A program made the position numbers and the translations under genes. A stretch of DNA of 64,000 nt from Coix lacryma-jobi var. lacryma-jobi. Lineage: Eukaryota > Streptophyta > Magnoliopsida > Poales > Poaceae. Where the stretch lies: contig CM019823.1 of NCBI GenBank assembly GCA_009763385.1, positions 172,576,503-172,640,502 of the forward strand, written 5' to 3'. Below are positions 44,118-55,352 of the stretch, one piece after another. Every line of letters starts with the position of its first letter. Position 1 is the stretch's first letter. Under the pieces are notes generated by a model. It searched no databases and was not told where the DNA came from. It was given only the letters and a program-made list of their open reading frames with translations.

Positions 44118-45852
44118 CCTTTTACTTGTATGCCATTAAAAAAGATGGTGTAATCGTCCATATCCTTCGAAGATGGGTTCTAACGCTCTTGTCCCTGGGT
44201 CTGGAAAGTTTTCTCTCTCACGCCATTCCGTCAGTTTTTAGCCCTAACGGTGTCAAATGTGGATGACAAAGGACTTCAATGCCCCTGAGAACTTTGTTTC
44301 TCATGCGCCACTGGTTGTTGGGCGTCCCGACTAAAAAAAATCCACGAGACACGTGTGAGTTTGAGTAGCGCAAAAGCGAAAGTCGTGTGGGCAGCAATCT
44401 GAACCATTAATTTTTCATATTTTATAAATTACTTAATAAATAAATTTAAAAATCTAGGATAACAAAAAATAATCACTACGGACTAATCGGGAGAAAATAT
44501 CCTAAGCTATGTGTACACACGGCCCATGGAAGGCAAACATGCGGAGCGAACTCCACAGGTTAGTGAGCACGTATATTCATGGAACATTAAATGTTGGTAA
44601 AATAAATAACTAATTGTACTTCTAGTATGTACATGTCGAGACGAATCTTTTGAGCCTAGTTAGCACATGATTGGACAAAATTTATCAAATAACAACAAAA
44701 GTGTTACCGTTAAGAAAAAATCTCACCGCATGCCCAAGTACATAGATACTTGCACTCGAGCGCACATGAGCCATGTTAGCTAGCAGCTACTAGTAGCTTT
44801 GCTTCTTCGATCTGACTCACGTGAATGATGGCACTGTACCTCAAGGAAGCTCATAAACTTGCTAGCTTTTCTTCTCGTATACGGAGTACATAAATAACAC
44901 ACATGGATGTATATGTGCGGCTGTATATATGTTGTTTATATATTTTCTTTCTCTTCACAAGGGGCACAAGATATCCATTAGTAGCACGTATAAATCTACG
45001 CACATGTAACAAAAATTTGGTATAAAATCTCATCAAACAAATGTGCAACAACCTGAATATATCTTAGCGAGATATTTTGTTTATTCATCGGCAGAAAAGA
45101 TAAGCACGTTGTTATCCTCAGAAACGGATAAGCGTTCGTTAGCTTGTACTCGGCTAATAATGGGATCACGGCTGGGATCACCGTATAGCTAGCCAGTATT
45201 TTGTCAGGGTAACGTACACGCATTACAGCCTGAACTTCGTACGTGAAGCCTCGTCACACATACATATATAGATACAGTTAGTATACACGTCCATGCATGG
45301 ATGAACGTGCATATATAGAATATAAAAGTCCAGCTAATATGCATGCACACGAGCTTACTAGCTTGTCGATTAGTAGATCAACAATATAGCTTATTTCTTT
45401 TATTATCATCTCCATATATGAGTATCGCACGTGAATATACATGCACACATATATATTGCCTAATTTCATTTATGTCGTCGGACATCAGATACTTGTACGT
45501 CCTGCGGCTGCACGTCCTGCGCCTCAAATCACGTTGACGCGGAGGTACCAGAGCTTGGGCGACACGTAGGCCTTGGAGCGACGCTGGCGACGCCCTCGCC
45601 GCGCACCACCACGGCGTCCTCGTGGATTTTTTTTCTAATCGAGACGTCCAGCAGCCAGTGGTATATGTGAAACAAAGTTCTCAGGGGCATTGAAGTCTTT
45701 TGCTATCTATATTTAACACTGTTAGGGCTGAAAACTGACGGAATGACGTGAGAGAGAAAACTTTCCAGACCCAGGGACAAGAGCGTTAGAACCCATCTTT
45801 GACGGATATGGACGATTACACCATCTTTTTTTAATGACATATAAGTAAAAGG
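44118..45852. mobile_element. Element with about 230-bp inverted arms (Mutator-like), carrying an MCTP fragment
   Basis: Arms 44118-44348 and 45619-45852 are inverted copies with moderate divergence (CCTTTTACTTG..GATGGTGTAATCGTCCATATCC on one side, its complement on the other). Long arms and a captured exon suggest a Pack-MULE. GAATTGCTAAATTATACCCGTGTG at 43963 may be the true left tip and recurs at 51736, but has no partner at right. Confidence 0.55.
45481..45618 (-). pseudogene. MCTP (multiple C2 domain and transmembrane protein) fragment
   Basis: Minus strand reads EDAVVVRGEGVASV, SKAYVSPKLWYLRVNVI and EAQDVQ in adjacent frames. The string SPKLWYLRVNVIEAQD is characteristic of plant MCTP proteins (FTIP/QUIRKY family) at the start of a C2 domain. 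Two one-base shifts break it. It abuts the inner end of the right arm of the enclosing element, the usual place for captured DNA. Confidence 0.65.
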
Positions 45853-46104
45853 CTCCTTTTTCTTCCCCACGCCGCTCCCCTTGGCTCCCTTTGGTGATCT
45901 CATCGGCACTGAGCGATTGCTCCGGCGAACTTGCTTTTCACCGTCGCGAAGTGCCGCTGAAGGTGTGTACTCGATCCCATTTCATATTGTGGAGTAGATT
46001 TTGTGGATCTGTATTGTGATGAGGGCGCAGGGATGGGGACCCCGTGTGATCGAAGCGAGAGCAACCTAAACCGAACGAAAGCGAGACTCTCGGCGGCGAG
46101 CGAG

Positions 46105-46449
46105 ATGGACGGCGGAGCCGATGAGGAGGGGAAGCAGGAGCGGCACCTGGTGCTAGCCCACAAGGTCTTCCTTCTACCTCACCCGCCGTTGGTGACCTCT
46201 CCAAGGTCGTCGCCCTCCACATCGAAGTCCTCAACACCGTGGAATCTGATGGTACTGTGCCACTACTTCTCTCCTTTGCCCTTCCTCCTCCGATGGACGA
46301 CCCCTATTGTGATTTGGTTTTGTGGAATCTCCAGAAATGGTGCTGTTGTTTGAGTCGCTTGTCGTCGCGGGTGTGCTGGAGGGGGACGCCGCACTGCTGG
46401 ACGAGATGTGTGGGAGGATTGACGAGGAGATCCGCAAGCTTGATGAGAA
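46105..46449 (+). pseudogene. RPN7: 26S proteasome subunit RPN7 fragment, two exons with intron
   Basis: Starts at ATG 46105: MDGGADEEGKQERHLVLAHK, then VFLLPHP, a one-base loss, then GDLSKVVALHIEVLNTVESD. Donor at 46252 (GATG|GTACTG), acceptor at 46334 (CTCCAG|AAATGG); exon 2 reads EMVLLFESLVVAGVLEGDAA, LLDEMCGRIDEEIRKLDEN. Plant RPN7 N-termini have the same layout (LVLA.KLFLL, DLSKV, SLVAAGVLE.DAALL.EM). The copy stops at 46449. Having an intron, it derives from genomic DNA and not from an mRNA. 5'-UTR-like DNA (about 45900-46104) precedes it. Confidence 0.72.
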
Positions 46450-47196
46450 TCGAGTGGCTTTTTCTTCTCTGCTCCATGCGTCCAGTTTCTGTGCGCTCAT
46501 TTAGTTCAAATGTGGATCAATTAGATCTATCCCCTAACACCCAAAAGATCTTGAGGTACTGTTGGTGCTCGAACCACCTGTGCAGGAGGAAGCGAAGTGG
46601 AGGTGCTTTCCTCAGGGTGTCGTGATGTGGCAATTCTTTCGGCGCACTCTCCTTCTGGCTCCTCCTCATCATGGAGCATCGTCTCCACCTCGCCAAATTG
46701 GAGCCTCGCTCTTATCCGTCAGTCCCAGAGCTCGAGAGCTGCTTTCGCACGCTGCGCCCCCCGGATTGAGGTTTGATGCCCTATCCTCGCCTATGCGATT
46801 TGCACTATGAGGTTTTGGTTTTGGCTACTTGTTCGTGCAATTCTCTGTGATTTGTGCTACCCATTCAGATGTCAAAGAAACTAAGCAAGCAATTAAATGG
46901 AGTGGAGTTGGAATCAGCTTAATACTCTCCGTTGGGCTATTGGATCAATATCATGCTCTATGGTAGAGGAGCAGGTTTGTATGTTGTTTTGTCCATTTTC
47001 TTGCCTCTCGGAAATGCTTTTGGAAGTACCAATCTTAAATTAATGTTAGATGTGGTGTTCTGGATTTTAAAATAATTTTCATGAATTTGTTGTTGGAGAA
47101 TAAATTTCTGATTATGATGTCATAGATTAGGCCGTCAGCGTCACAGATGGAGCCACCAGGGCTGCTCTGTTCTTTCCATTCTTGATAAATCTCTGA

Positions 47197-48135
47197 CACT
47201 GCGTTTGGATGTAGATATTCAGGCTCTGGAATTGACATTGGCATTGGATAGCACAAAATACCACTGTTTGGATGGCTTAGAATTTGGAATTGGAAATCAC
47301 CTTCAATGCCAAAGAGGTATTCGATGCACTTGCACCTTGTCGCCCGCAATACAGAGCCTGCACCCTCCGTATTGGGGAGAATTGGAGATGAGCACATCCG
47401 TGATAGGGAGCGAGCTCCTCCATGGCCGGCGACTCCTTCCTCCGCATGCGGTGCCCCCTTCTTCCCCACATCCGCCGACCTCGCATCCGTCGGCGCCGGG
47501 GGCGAGCTCCTCCATGGATGGGCGGGCTCGAGCTCCCCCATGGCCGGGGGCGAGGTCCTCCAAGGCTGGGCCGGGGTTGAGCTCCCCATGGCCGGGCCGG
47601 GGGCGAGCTCCCCCATGGCCGGGCCGGGGTCGAGCTCCTCCATGGCCGAGGAGGGGCGAGCTCCTCCATGGCTGGACGGAGTCGAGCTCCCCCATGGCCG
47701 GCGGCGAGCTCCGTCAAGGTTGGGCTAGGGTCGAGCTCCTCCATGGCTGGGTGGGGGCGAGCTCCTCCATGGTTGGACGAAGGTCGAGCTCCCCCATGGC
47801 CGACGGCGACCTCCCCCAAGGCCGGGCAGGGGCGAGCTCCCCCATGGTCAGGCGGGGGTGAGTTCCTTCATGGCTGGATGAGGGGCGAGCTCCCCCATGG
47901 CTGGGCGGGGGCGAGCTCCCCCCATGGCCGAGCGGGGGCGAGCTTTCCCATGGACGCTCCACCTGCTGGGCGAAGGCTGGAAGAGGAGCCTAGAGAGGAA
48001 GAGTGTTTGCGTCTAGCAATTCTATCACATCCAAACAGCTACTTTGGTATTGACATCCATTTCCAATATCAGTCCGATTTGGTATTGGTACCAATTCAAT
48101 TCTAAGGTCTCCAATATCTACATCCAAACAGACCC
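47197..48135. mobile_element. Harbinger/Tourist-like TIR element containing a minisatellite
   Basis: Ends CACTGCGTTTGGATGTAG and CTACATCCAAACAGACCC are inverted with few mismatches. TGA is repeated on both sides (47194-47196 and 48136-48138), a 3-bp duplication as made by PIF/Harbinger elements. The subterminal AT-rich parts are also inverted. The middle is a GC-rich repeat array; no transposase. Confidence 0.6.
47410..47960 (+). repeat. GAGCTCCYCCATGGCYGG minisatellite, about 15 irregular units
   Basis: About fifteen units with core GAGCTCC(T/C)CCATGG, spaced 22-50 bp apart. Core contains SacI-like GAGCTC and NcoI-like CCATGG palindromes. All frames on both strands stay partly open and give Gly/Pro/Ser-rich peptides, which are repeat artefacts. 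Confidence 0.88.
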
Positions 48136-48138
48136 TGA

Positions 48139-50500
48139 AGGAAATTCATCTCCCTTCCAGCACTTACCAGATCGAATAGCTTCAGTTCTGACCTGCAGAT
48201 TGAAGGCCAGTTAGAAGCTGTGAATGCACAAGTGGTGGATGGATGCCTGTTAGACTGGACGCTAGAAATCCAAGGCATCATTAGACCATAGATATACAGG
48301 GACGCTGTAGTAGCAGGGCAGGATAGGAAGGCACAGGACCAGCCATTGATGACTGAAAGGGAGCTTTTAGCCCATCTCTGTCCGGCCTTAGCGTGAATTG
48401 CAGTTAGCATGGATGGTGGTGGGTAGGTTGTCCGGTCACTGGTGGTACTGAACATTTGCACTGGTGACCTGCACATTTTCTTGCACATCACCTGCACCTG
48501 GTAGTGCAAATCTTTTTTCAGTCCATAGGAGGCACTTACCTGCACCTGTTATAAACTGTTGCTCATGTACTCAACCATTCGTTCATTCTTCACCATTTTA
48601 GCTTACTGTATTCTATAATCTAGCTAGCTTGCAACTCAGCTACCATCTGCTAGTTATTAATGCCAGGTAGTAAAAAAGCTCGGGCAGCTGCAGCTTGCCT
48701 GCATGTCTGTGTGCGGATTGCACAACAAGTTCATCATCAGAACGAGACAATCTCTAGTGAGTGGTGATTCATTCCTTGTGAATATAGTACATATTGAAAA
48801 ATTAATACACTCTCTACTGAATGCTGATGACTAATGGACTATAGGCATTGTACAGTATTGTTGCAACTCTGTTATTGTAGCTTTTTATATTTTTTTGTGC
48901 CATTTCCTGAATGTCCCCTTGTATAAGGTCCATCAGTCTGCTTGTTGCTCTACTGAAAATACATATATCATCAGGCATAACATTCTAGAACAATTTTCTT
49001 TCCCTAAGCTACAACTAAAGAGACCATAGCGGCTAGATCCATGCTACTATCAATCTTGTTTCATTCTGCTTGTGTTCATTAACCAAAAATGTCAAAGTGT
49101 ATGTTTGAATGTGTTCTTGGCAGTACATTGTTTGGATGTCACTGAATCTTTGTGTAGGACAATGCTGCTAGAATAATGGACTTCTCATAATAAGGCCCAA
49201 TGGCAGTGTGCATCATTTCACTAACTGAAGGTGTTTCTACGACAACTCTTCTCCAAGATTTAGACTCCGGTGGTGCGGTTACATACGAGGTATGTTGTTT
49301 GTTATCATTTGCCTAAAACTACTCCATGTATATGTTTTGTTCTTCTCTTGTTGCAAATTTGAATATAAAATGTTTGCCCAGTATCAAGTTAAACAAAAAA
49401 AAATGTTGGTAGCATTTGCCTGCATAGTCGGATTGCTATCTGGATTGTAGTGGGCTGTAGAGGGTTTCATTATGTTTTTTTATTGTTAATTTCAGGTGTC
49501 ACCTACTATCTGCTTTGTATTAGATGGAGAAATACTACAGTATTTACTTGTGAAGGATCTGATTTTTCAAGTAAGCTTACAAGATTTGATATTGCATTTT
49601 CAATACTAGGAATTGCACTAGTTGAAATATGCATTTTTTCCTTTATTGTTTTGTAATTTGTCTTATGTTTGTCTTCAAACAATTTCAAAGGCCAGATTCC
49701 TTTTTAGTTTGGTCACATAGTCAACTTGGACACACTATAAAGAGATCCATTTTATCTATTACCTTGTGTTATGAATTCTTAGTTATGTGTAAGGATGTAG
49801 GTTTGTAAAGTTATTCAATGAGCATCTCGTTACTGTCTTTCTCAGAATATATTTCTATGACACTTTGCTAATCAATATTGACAAGGGTGATAAATTTTAT
49901 TTGAGAACAAATTATTCGTAATTTGTTACTTGTGATTTGTGATAATACATGCCACATTTTTATCCTTGTATTTCTATAGATAAAAAATGTATTATATTCT
50001 TTGTGATTTTTGCCAACACATTTAAGTTATTTTAATTATTTCCAACCCATTTCTCTTGTGTGTGGGTTAGGCCACTGCCTAGATCCGAATCACTGGATGT
50101 GCCCCACCCACACATACTCTATGTCTCTCTCTCCCCCTGCCCTAGAAGCAGTTTGCCCTGTAACTGAATTTTATTGTTAGCACACTCCACATTTTTGTCC
50201 TTGTCTTATAGATTAAATTGCATATTTGCTAGCACTTTTCACACTGCATAACATTGAATTTAGTCCTCTCACTATGCTGGTAGGCTGCAGGGTAAGACAT
50301 CAGTTCATTTTGGTCCTGTCTACAGAGTATTGTTAATTATGCTTGTTTGTAGGTTGCTTTTCACCATAAATTAATTGTACTTGCAGCAAGCTTCACATGC
50401 ACTGACTCCAACTCAACTCCCCCCTCCCCCCCACAAGCACAGGTTCCATGTTCATGTCGATTCTCATTGTGTTGTTTTTGTTGTGTTGGTTGGTTCCCAT
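48139..50500. other. AT-rich region without recognised gene
   Basis: Low-complexity and diverged repeat DNA. Possible exon-like scraps (for example near 49240-49295 ending in GAGGTATGTT) cannot be assigned. ACAAATTATTCGTAATTTG and similar blocks at 49900-50000 look like old copies of the repeat family better seen at 51400-51735. Confidence 0.3.
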
Positions 50501-50576
50501 ACCTGTGTGCTGAAAGTGAATATTCACTATGATGGGTGCGAGAAGAAGGTCAAGAAGATCCTTCGCAAGATTGATG
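50501..50576 (+). pseudogene. Heavy-metal-associated (HMA) domain fragment, HIPP-like
   Basis: Frame TCVLKVNIHYDGCEKKVKKI LRKIDG ends at a plausible donor (GATG|GTAACG). Plant HIPP proteins have VLKVNIHCDGC..KVKK.L.KI.GV. Here the first metal-binding Cys of the CxxC pair is Tyr, so copper-type binding would be lost. Only this exon is seen; upstream is CT-rich DNA. Confidence 0.65.
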
Positions 50577-51560
50577 GTAACGAACAAACATTTTTCCCAG
50601 CCAAATTGCTTTATTTCTTTTTATTTTTGTATTGTGTTGTACTCGTCAGGATTTGTTATATTCATCTTTGTGACTTTGTTCTTCTTTTACTTAAAAAACT
50701 TCTTTTCCCCTACTCTTTGTAAGAGAAATGTGCTGAGCTAGGCTGATCTCTGTAGGTGTATACCAAAGCAGCATAGATGCGTAGCAGGGGAAGGTAATGG
50801 TCTGCCCTCATGGATGCAAAGGAACATAGATGAGGAGGAAAGAATGTGTTGCTTGCTCTTTAAACTTATGAAACTGTTTTATAGTTTCATAGTTGTGCAA
50901 TTCTGTGCTTGTTTGATGTGTTCATCTAATGAATAAACCAAATCAGTGACATATAATTATATTTACATTGTATTTTTATTGTATTTATAATTTCTTATTA
51001 CTATTTTTACACTAAACTGTTGTTTGTAATTTGCTTAATATATTGATGTAAGTTAGGGATAATAGAACTTGTATTCAATTGCAAGGTGTTCCTAATTTTA
51101 ACTAAGCTTTGTAGCCATTTTTAGTTTCATAGTTTCTATTTAATTGGTTTTTGTTTCAGTTTTTCTTGATTTTTTGGGGGCATTTAACTCTTAGTTATTT
51201 TGTTTAAAATTAGGAGTTGTCCCTGCTATCTTTGGTGGTTAACTTTCCTCCTTATTTTCTTTTATTGTGTTGCTTTGCAAGGCTGATAGTCGATTCCATC
51301 GGGCTGTAAGGTTTTCTTGATTTTTTTTCAGTGTTGTGTCTAGGATTTTAACAGTAATTTGGTATTGATTCCATAAGTCATTGAGCTTATATATCGGTGT
51401 GCAATTTGTTGTTTTTAATTTTCATAGTTCAAGCATTTTCATAGAAAACAAATTATTCCTTGTGATTTGTGCTAAGACACCTTATTCCCTTCTCTATAAA
51501 TATTGTTCCTTTTTTATTTCTTATTGTGATCTGTTCTTTTTTTGTCCTTGTCCTTTCATA
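50577..51560. other. T-rich non-coding region
   Basis: No gene or element border recognised. Repeated phrases such as TTTCATAGAAAACAAATT (about 51437 and 51557) indicate diverged tandem structure continuing into the next feature. Confidence 0.3.
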
Positions 51561-51735
51561 GAAAACAAATTGTGATTGTCGTTCTGATGGAAAATATTGT
51601 TAATTGTCCTTCTCTAGAAAGGAATTGTATGTTGTTCTTTGTGTTAGCCGGATCTTCTCTAGAAAGGAATTGTATGTTGTTCTTTGTGTTAGCCGGATCT
51701 TATGTTTGTGATTGTGTCGTTCTAGTTAAAAAATA
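51561..51735 (+). repeat. Tandem repeat, TCTCTAGAAAGGAATTGTATG units
   Basis: Two near-identical 53-bp units (TTCTCTAGAAAGGAATTGTATG..GTTAGCCGGATC) sit in tandem at about 51610-51700, followed by ATGTTTGTGATTGTGTCGTTCTAGTT. The same repeat family forms the array at 56865-57290. GAATTGCTAAATTGTACCCGTGTG (51736) follows directly. Confidence 0.7.
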
Positions 51736-53089
51736 GAGAATTGCTAAATTGTACCCGTGTGTTTTAAGGGCTGTCAGCACTCGATTTTGTGTCTGCAGGA
51801 TTTGAGACGTGCGACTGCCTGTGCTTCCCTCCAACTATTGTTCTGCATATGTCTCTGTCTTATAGGGTCCACATATCAGAGCTGTTGTGGTCTTTCTCAT
51901 TTCCATTTCTTCCCCATTTCCTTTCTTCTCTTATTCTTGCCCGAGCTGTTGTTTCCCAGCGACCAACGACCTGCAGTTTCTAGGGTTTGGCGAGGTAAGT
52001 TGATTCTGCTATTTTTTCCTCTTCCTCATCCCCCTGTCTCCTCCAACCATCCCATCTCGCTAGCACTCGGAGCAGCAGCTGCACGCCGTTTGCTGGCTGC
52101 GACTACACGGCAACCCGGTGCACAAGGCAGTACAGGAGCAGTGCGCGCATAGTTATGCATGGCGCGGTAGTGCCCTTCTCTCCACTAGCTTCTGTGACGT
52201 GTGCATTTAGTTCTGCTGACTGGTGCGTGTGGCCGTCACAGTTGGCAGTCGGTGGGGTGGAGATCTGGAGGCCAATTTGCTCCGATAAGCAAATTCAGCA
52301 GATGGCGTGCACGGCGAGAGCGAGAGCCGAGTGCAACGAGCTAATTTCGCACCCACTCTCCCCGTGTTGGTGGCCGGTGGCGGAATCGCTCCCTACCTCC
52401 TGAGGTCGAGTTGGATTGGATTTGGTTGTGAGGTATGGTTGGGGTTAGGGAATTTCAGTATCAAATTTTGTTGTAGTGGTAATTTTCGTCCTCTAATTTT
52501 GATTTTCATCTGTTGTTATTGGCTTTTGTTATCCTCAATTTATTTCATCTGATAGGTTGCTTGTGCTTGCTTCACTACTTTACTGCAATCAATTTACGAT
52601 CTCTAATCATGCTTTATTTTTTTTATTTTGTCAAATCTTGTTTCGGGTTCAACAAGTGAGGGAGGGAGTTAGAGAGGAAAGCTAGAGAGGCAACATTTCA
52701 ATCTGGAGAAGCAATATTCAGCGGCATGTGTCTTGATTTTATCATTTTTTTATTTGGTGACAAACTCTGCAACTAATGCTACTTTTTTTACCTAAGTCTG
52801 TGTTTAGTGTTCATTTTTGTGAATATCATGTTTCCTTCTTATGTTACTGCTGTCAAGTTTAATAAAGCTAGATAGAATGGTCTAGTTTAATTCTTCTATT
52901 ATTGCTTTGGTGTTGTGCTTACCATTTTTCTAGAAATATGCTACTATGTCGTTATGATTACTAATATCTCTTTCAATTTTTCCTATCTATAATGAGAATC
53001 TGCCTTGATGTATTTATTGAATATCATTTTCCTTGATGTTACTACAATAAGGAGAATCTGTTGATTATTTACAGCATGTTTAGGCCTTG
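51736..53089. other. Possible Mutator-like end followed by unassigned DNA
   Basis: GAATTGCTAAATTGTACCCGTGTGTTTTA matches 43963-43990, and TCTGTCTTATAGGGTCCACAT (about 51855) parallels 44060-44085, so this may be a second copy of that end. Downstream 52000-52440 is GC-richer with leader-like composition, but no family is recognised. Confidence 0.35.
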
Positions 53090-53092
53090 TTT

Positions 53093-53200
53093 GGATGTGC
53101 ATGTATCTACCTCAAACCACATGGATTGGAGTGGAACTTAGTTCAAATACACTCCAATACATGTGGATAAAGCTAAATACATGTACATCCAAACAAGCCC
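53093..53200. mobile_element. Tourist-like MITE (108 bp)
   Basis: GGCCTTGTTTGGATGT and ACATCCAAACAAGCCC are terminal inverted repeats. The TTA duplication lies at 53090-53092 and 53201-53203, as expected for PIF/Harbinger MITEs. Confidence 0.82.
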
Positions 53201-54054
53201 TTATGGTACTAATAAACCCTGTCTTGATGTGCTTGAGCCTCTAAGAATATTTTTGTGCAATATTATGGATGGCCCTGATTTTTGGAGTACCATTCCTTAT
53301 GTTTTTGTAGTGAAGACCACAACCTGAATTGAAGGCAAACACTTTCTCAGTTTCTCTGATTGTGAGTTTTCTCATTCATTTGTCCTGTCCGTGCTTATAA
53401 ACTTGTTTGACGACTTGATTGATTAGTTTTGTTCATTTGATTGATTATTCATTGGTGAAAAATAAAAGGATTCCCATGCTTTTTTGTTTGTTTATTTTAT
53501 TTAATCTATCAGACAAAGTTGTTTAATTTGTTGTTGTATGCATAGTGAAGATTCTATATCTTGCATCCATTTTTGTATGTCGTCTGAACCGGGAAATAGT
53601 ATATAGTACTAGTATGTAAAGTTGTAAACATTTTTAGTGTCTTTCAGGAATGTTGTAGCTTTTGTAGGTGTTCATCGTTATTGAGCAAAATCTGATATCT
53701 TTCAGTTCAGTTGTTAGTCCAACCAAGCACACACTGAATGACTGAAAGTCCTTGTTCACCTTTCCAAACCCCTTCCTAAGGGCCAGCGGGCTGTAGGGAA
53801 CAGAGGGGGATGATGGCCTCGTCGTATATATTTGTGATTGTGTGGGCACATAATTTTTCTGGTGGTTGGATGGGCATTGTGTGTGCTACCTGTTTTGTCT
53901 ATGATATTTCTCTGATCTGAAGCACCCACCTTGTCGGTAGTGTTTTTAATTAGGGGTTGCAACACATGATGTTGCTTTATAATTGGGTTCAGGTTAGGTT
54001 AGGTTTCCTTTGTTTCTTTTATCTGCTGTATGCTAGGCTACTGTCTATCAATTA

Positions 54055-54313
54055 CTCCCTCCGTTCCAAATTATAAGTCATTCCAAGAATCTTGGAGAGT
54101 CAAAGTTTTTCAACTTTGACCAAAATTATATAACAAGATAATAACATCTATGATACCAACTAAGTATCATTAGATTATTCATTAGTTATATTTTTATAAT
54201 ATACATATTTGATGTCATAAATCTTTGTGCTTTTCTCTATAACTTTGGTCAAAGTTAAAAAACTTTGACTCTCCAAGATTCTTGGAATGACTTATAATTC
54301 GAAACGGAGGGAG
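54055..54313. mobile_element. Stowaway MITE (259 bp)
   Basis: Flanked by TA on both sides. Inverted repeats of more than 50 bp start CTCCCTCCGTTCCAAATTAT and end with the near-complement (one mismatch region at ATTCGAAACGGAGGGAG). The AT-rich interior folds back. Typical grass Stowaway. Confidence 0.9.
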
Positions 54314-54916
54314 TAGTTGCTAATAATGGTGGCTCTACTATAGGAAAATCATTTCGGTTTGTGCAAGCTATGTGGCATATGCAATGCAATATTTGAGCAA
54401 TTCATATGATAGACGAGTTTTGTGCATCAATCAACTATTGGCATCTTAAATTCATATATGGCAATCTATGATAGATGCATGGTGCAACTGTACTAGAAAT
54501 AACTAGTTAATATCTATTTCTTAATTGCACGTTTGTTAGTAGTAAATTGCACATCTAGATTAATACAATTATGGTGTTTGACATGTGCAATATCCAGTAT
54601 TCTCACTTATAGGTTTCTATTTTGTTTACCTTTTTCCATTTGATTAAGCATTTGGCATGGATGTGTTGGTCAGATTTGTGTTGGGTTTGCATTGCTTTGG
54701 AGGATTTTGGGTTGAGGCTTTGGATTTGGTTGAAGTAGGGTCGGTTGCTAGGGGTAGAAATGATGCTTGAGAGAATTATCAGTTTGCATGCTTGATATTT
54801 TGCTTGTACCTCCTCAAAACAATTTAAGTATTCCACTTTGCTGCTGTGAGAAGTTAAAAAGGGGAGGGAATTTTGTACTACAGGAATTTGCAGTCACAGA
54901 GTGCATTACTTTGTTG

Positions 54917-55352
54917 TTAGCACTAAATTCTAGGATATCTAACCTTCACTTAGAAATTAATAGAACAAGTTGAGTTCAGTTTTCATGTTTAGGGAAAAAA
55001 GACTGAACATGCAATTCAGGAGTTTGATTAATTCTGCCATTAACTCTGTCATTTTTACATGCATGCTTAAGGTTTGATTATCTTTTTATGTATGTTTAAC
55101 TACTAAGGTCTGGTCATATTATTTATTTCATTAAATTAGCACTAAATTCTAGGATATCCAACCTTAACTTAGAAATTAATAGAACAAGTTGAGTTCAGTT
55201 TTCATGTTTAGGGAAAAAAGACTGAACATGCAATTCAGGAGTTTGATTAATTCTGCCATTAACTCTATCATTTTTACATGCATGCTTAAGGTCTGATTAA
55301 TTTTTATGTATGTTTAACTACTAAGGTCTGGTCATATTATTTATTTCATTAT
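54917..55352 (+). repeat. Tandem duplication of a 219-bp unit
   Basis: TTAGCACTAAATTCTAGGATAT starts at 54917 and again at 55136. Units 54917-55135 and 55136 to about 55352 are nearly identical (a handful of differences such as TCTAACC/TCCAACC), so the duplication is recent. Confidence 0.88.

Noticed and set aside
47035..47962. Long Gly/Pro/Ser-rich frames on both strands
   Set aside because: Artefacts of the GAGCTCCYCCATGG array, which lacks stops in most frames.
48102..48545. 147-codon minus-strand frame
   Set aside because: Overlaps the end of the TIR element, shows no family motifs and no supporting splice or promoter context.
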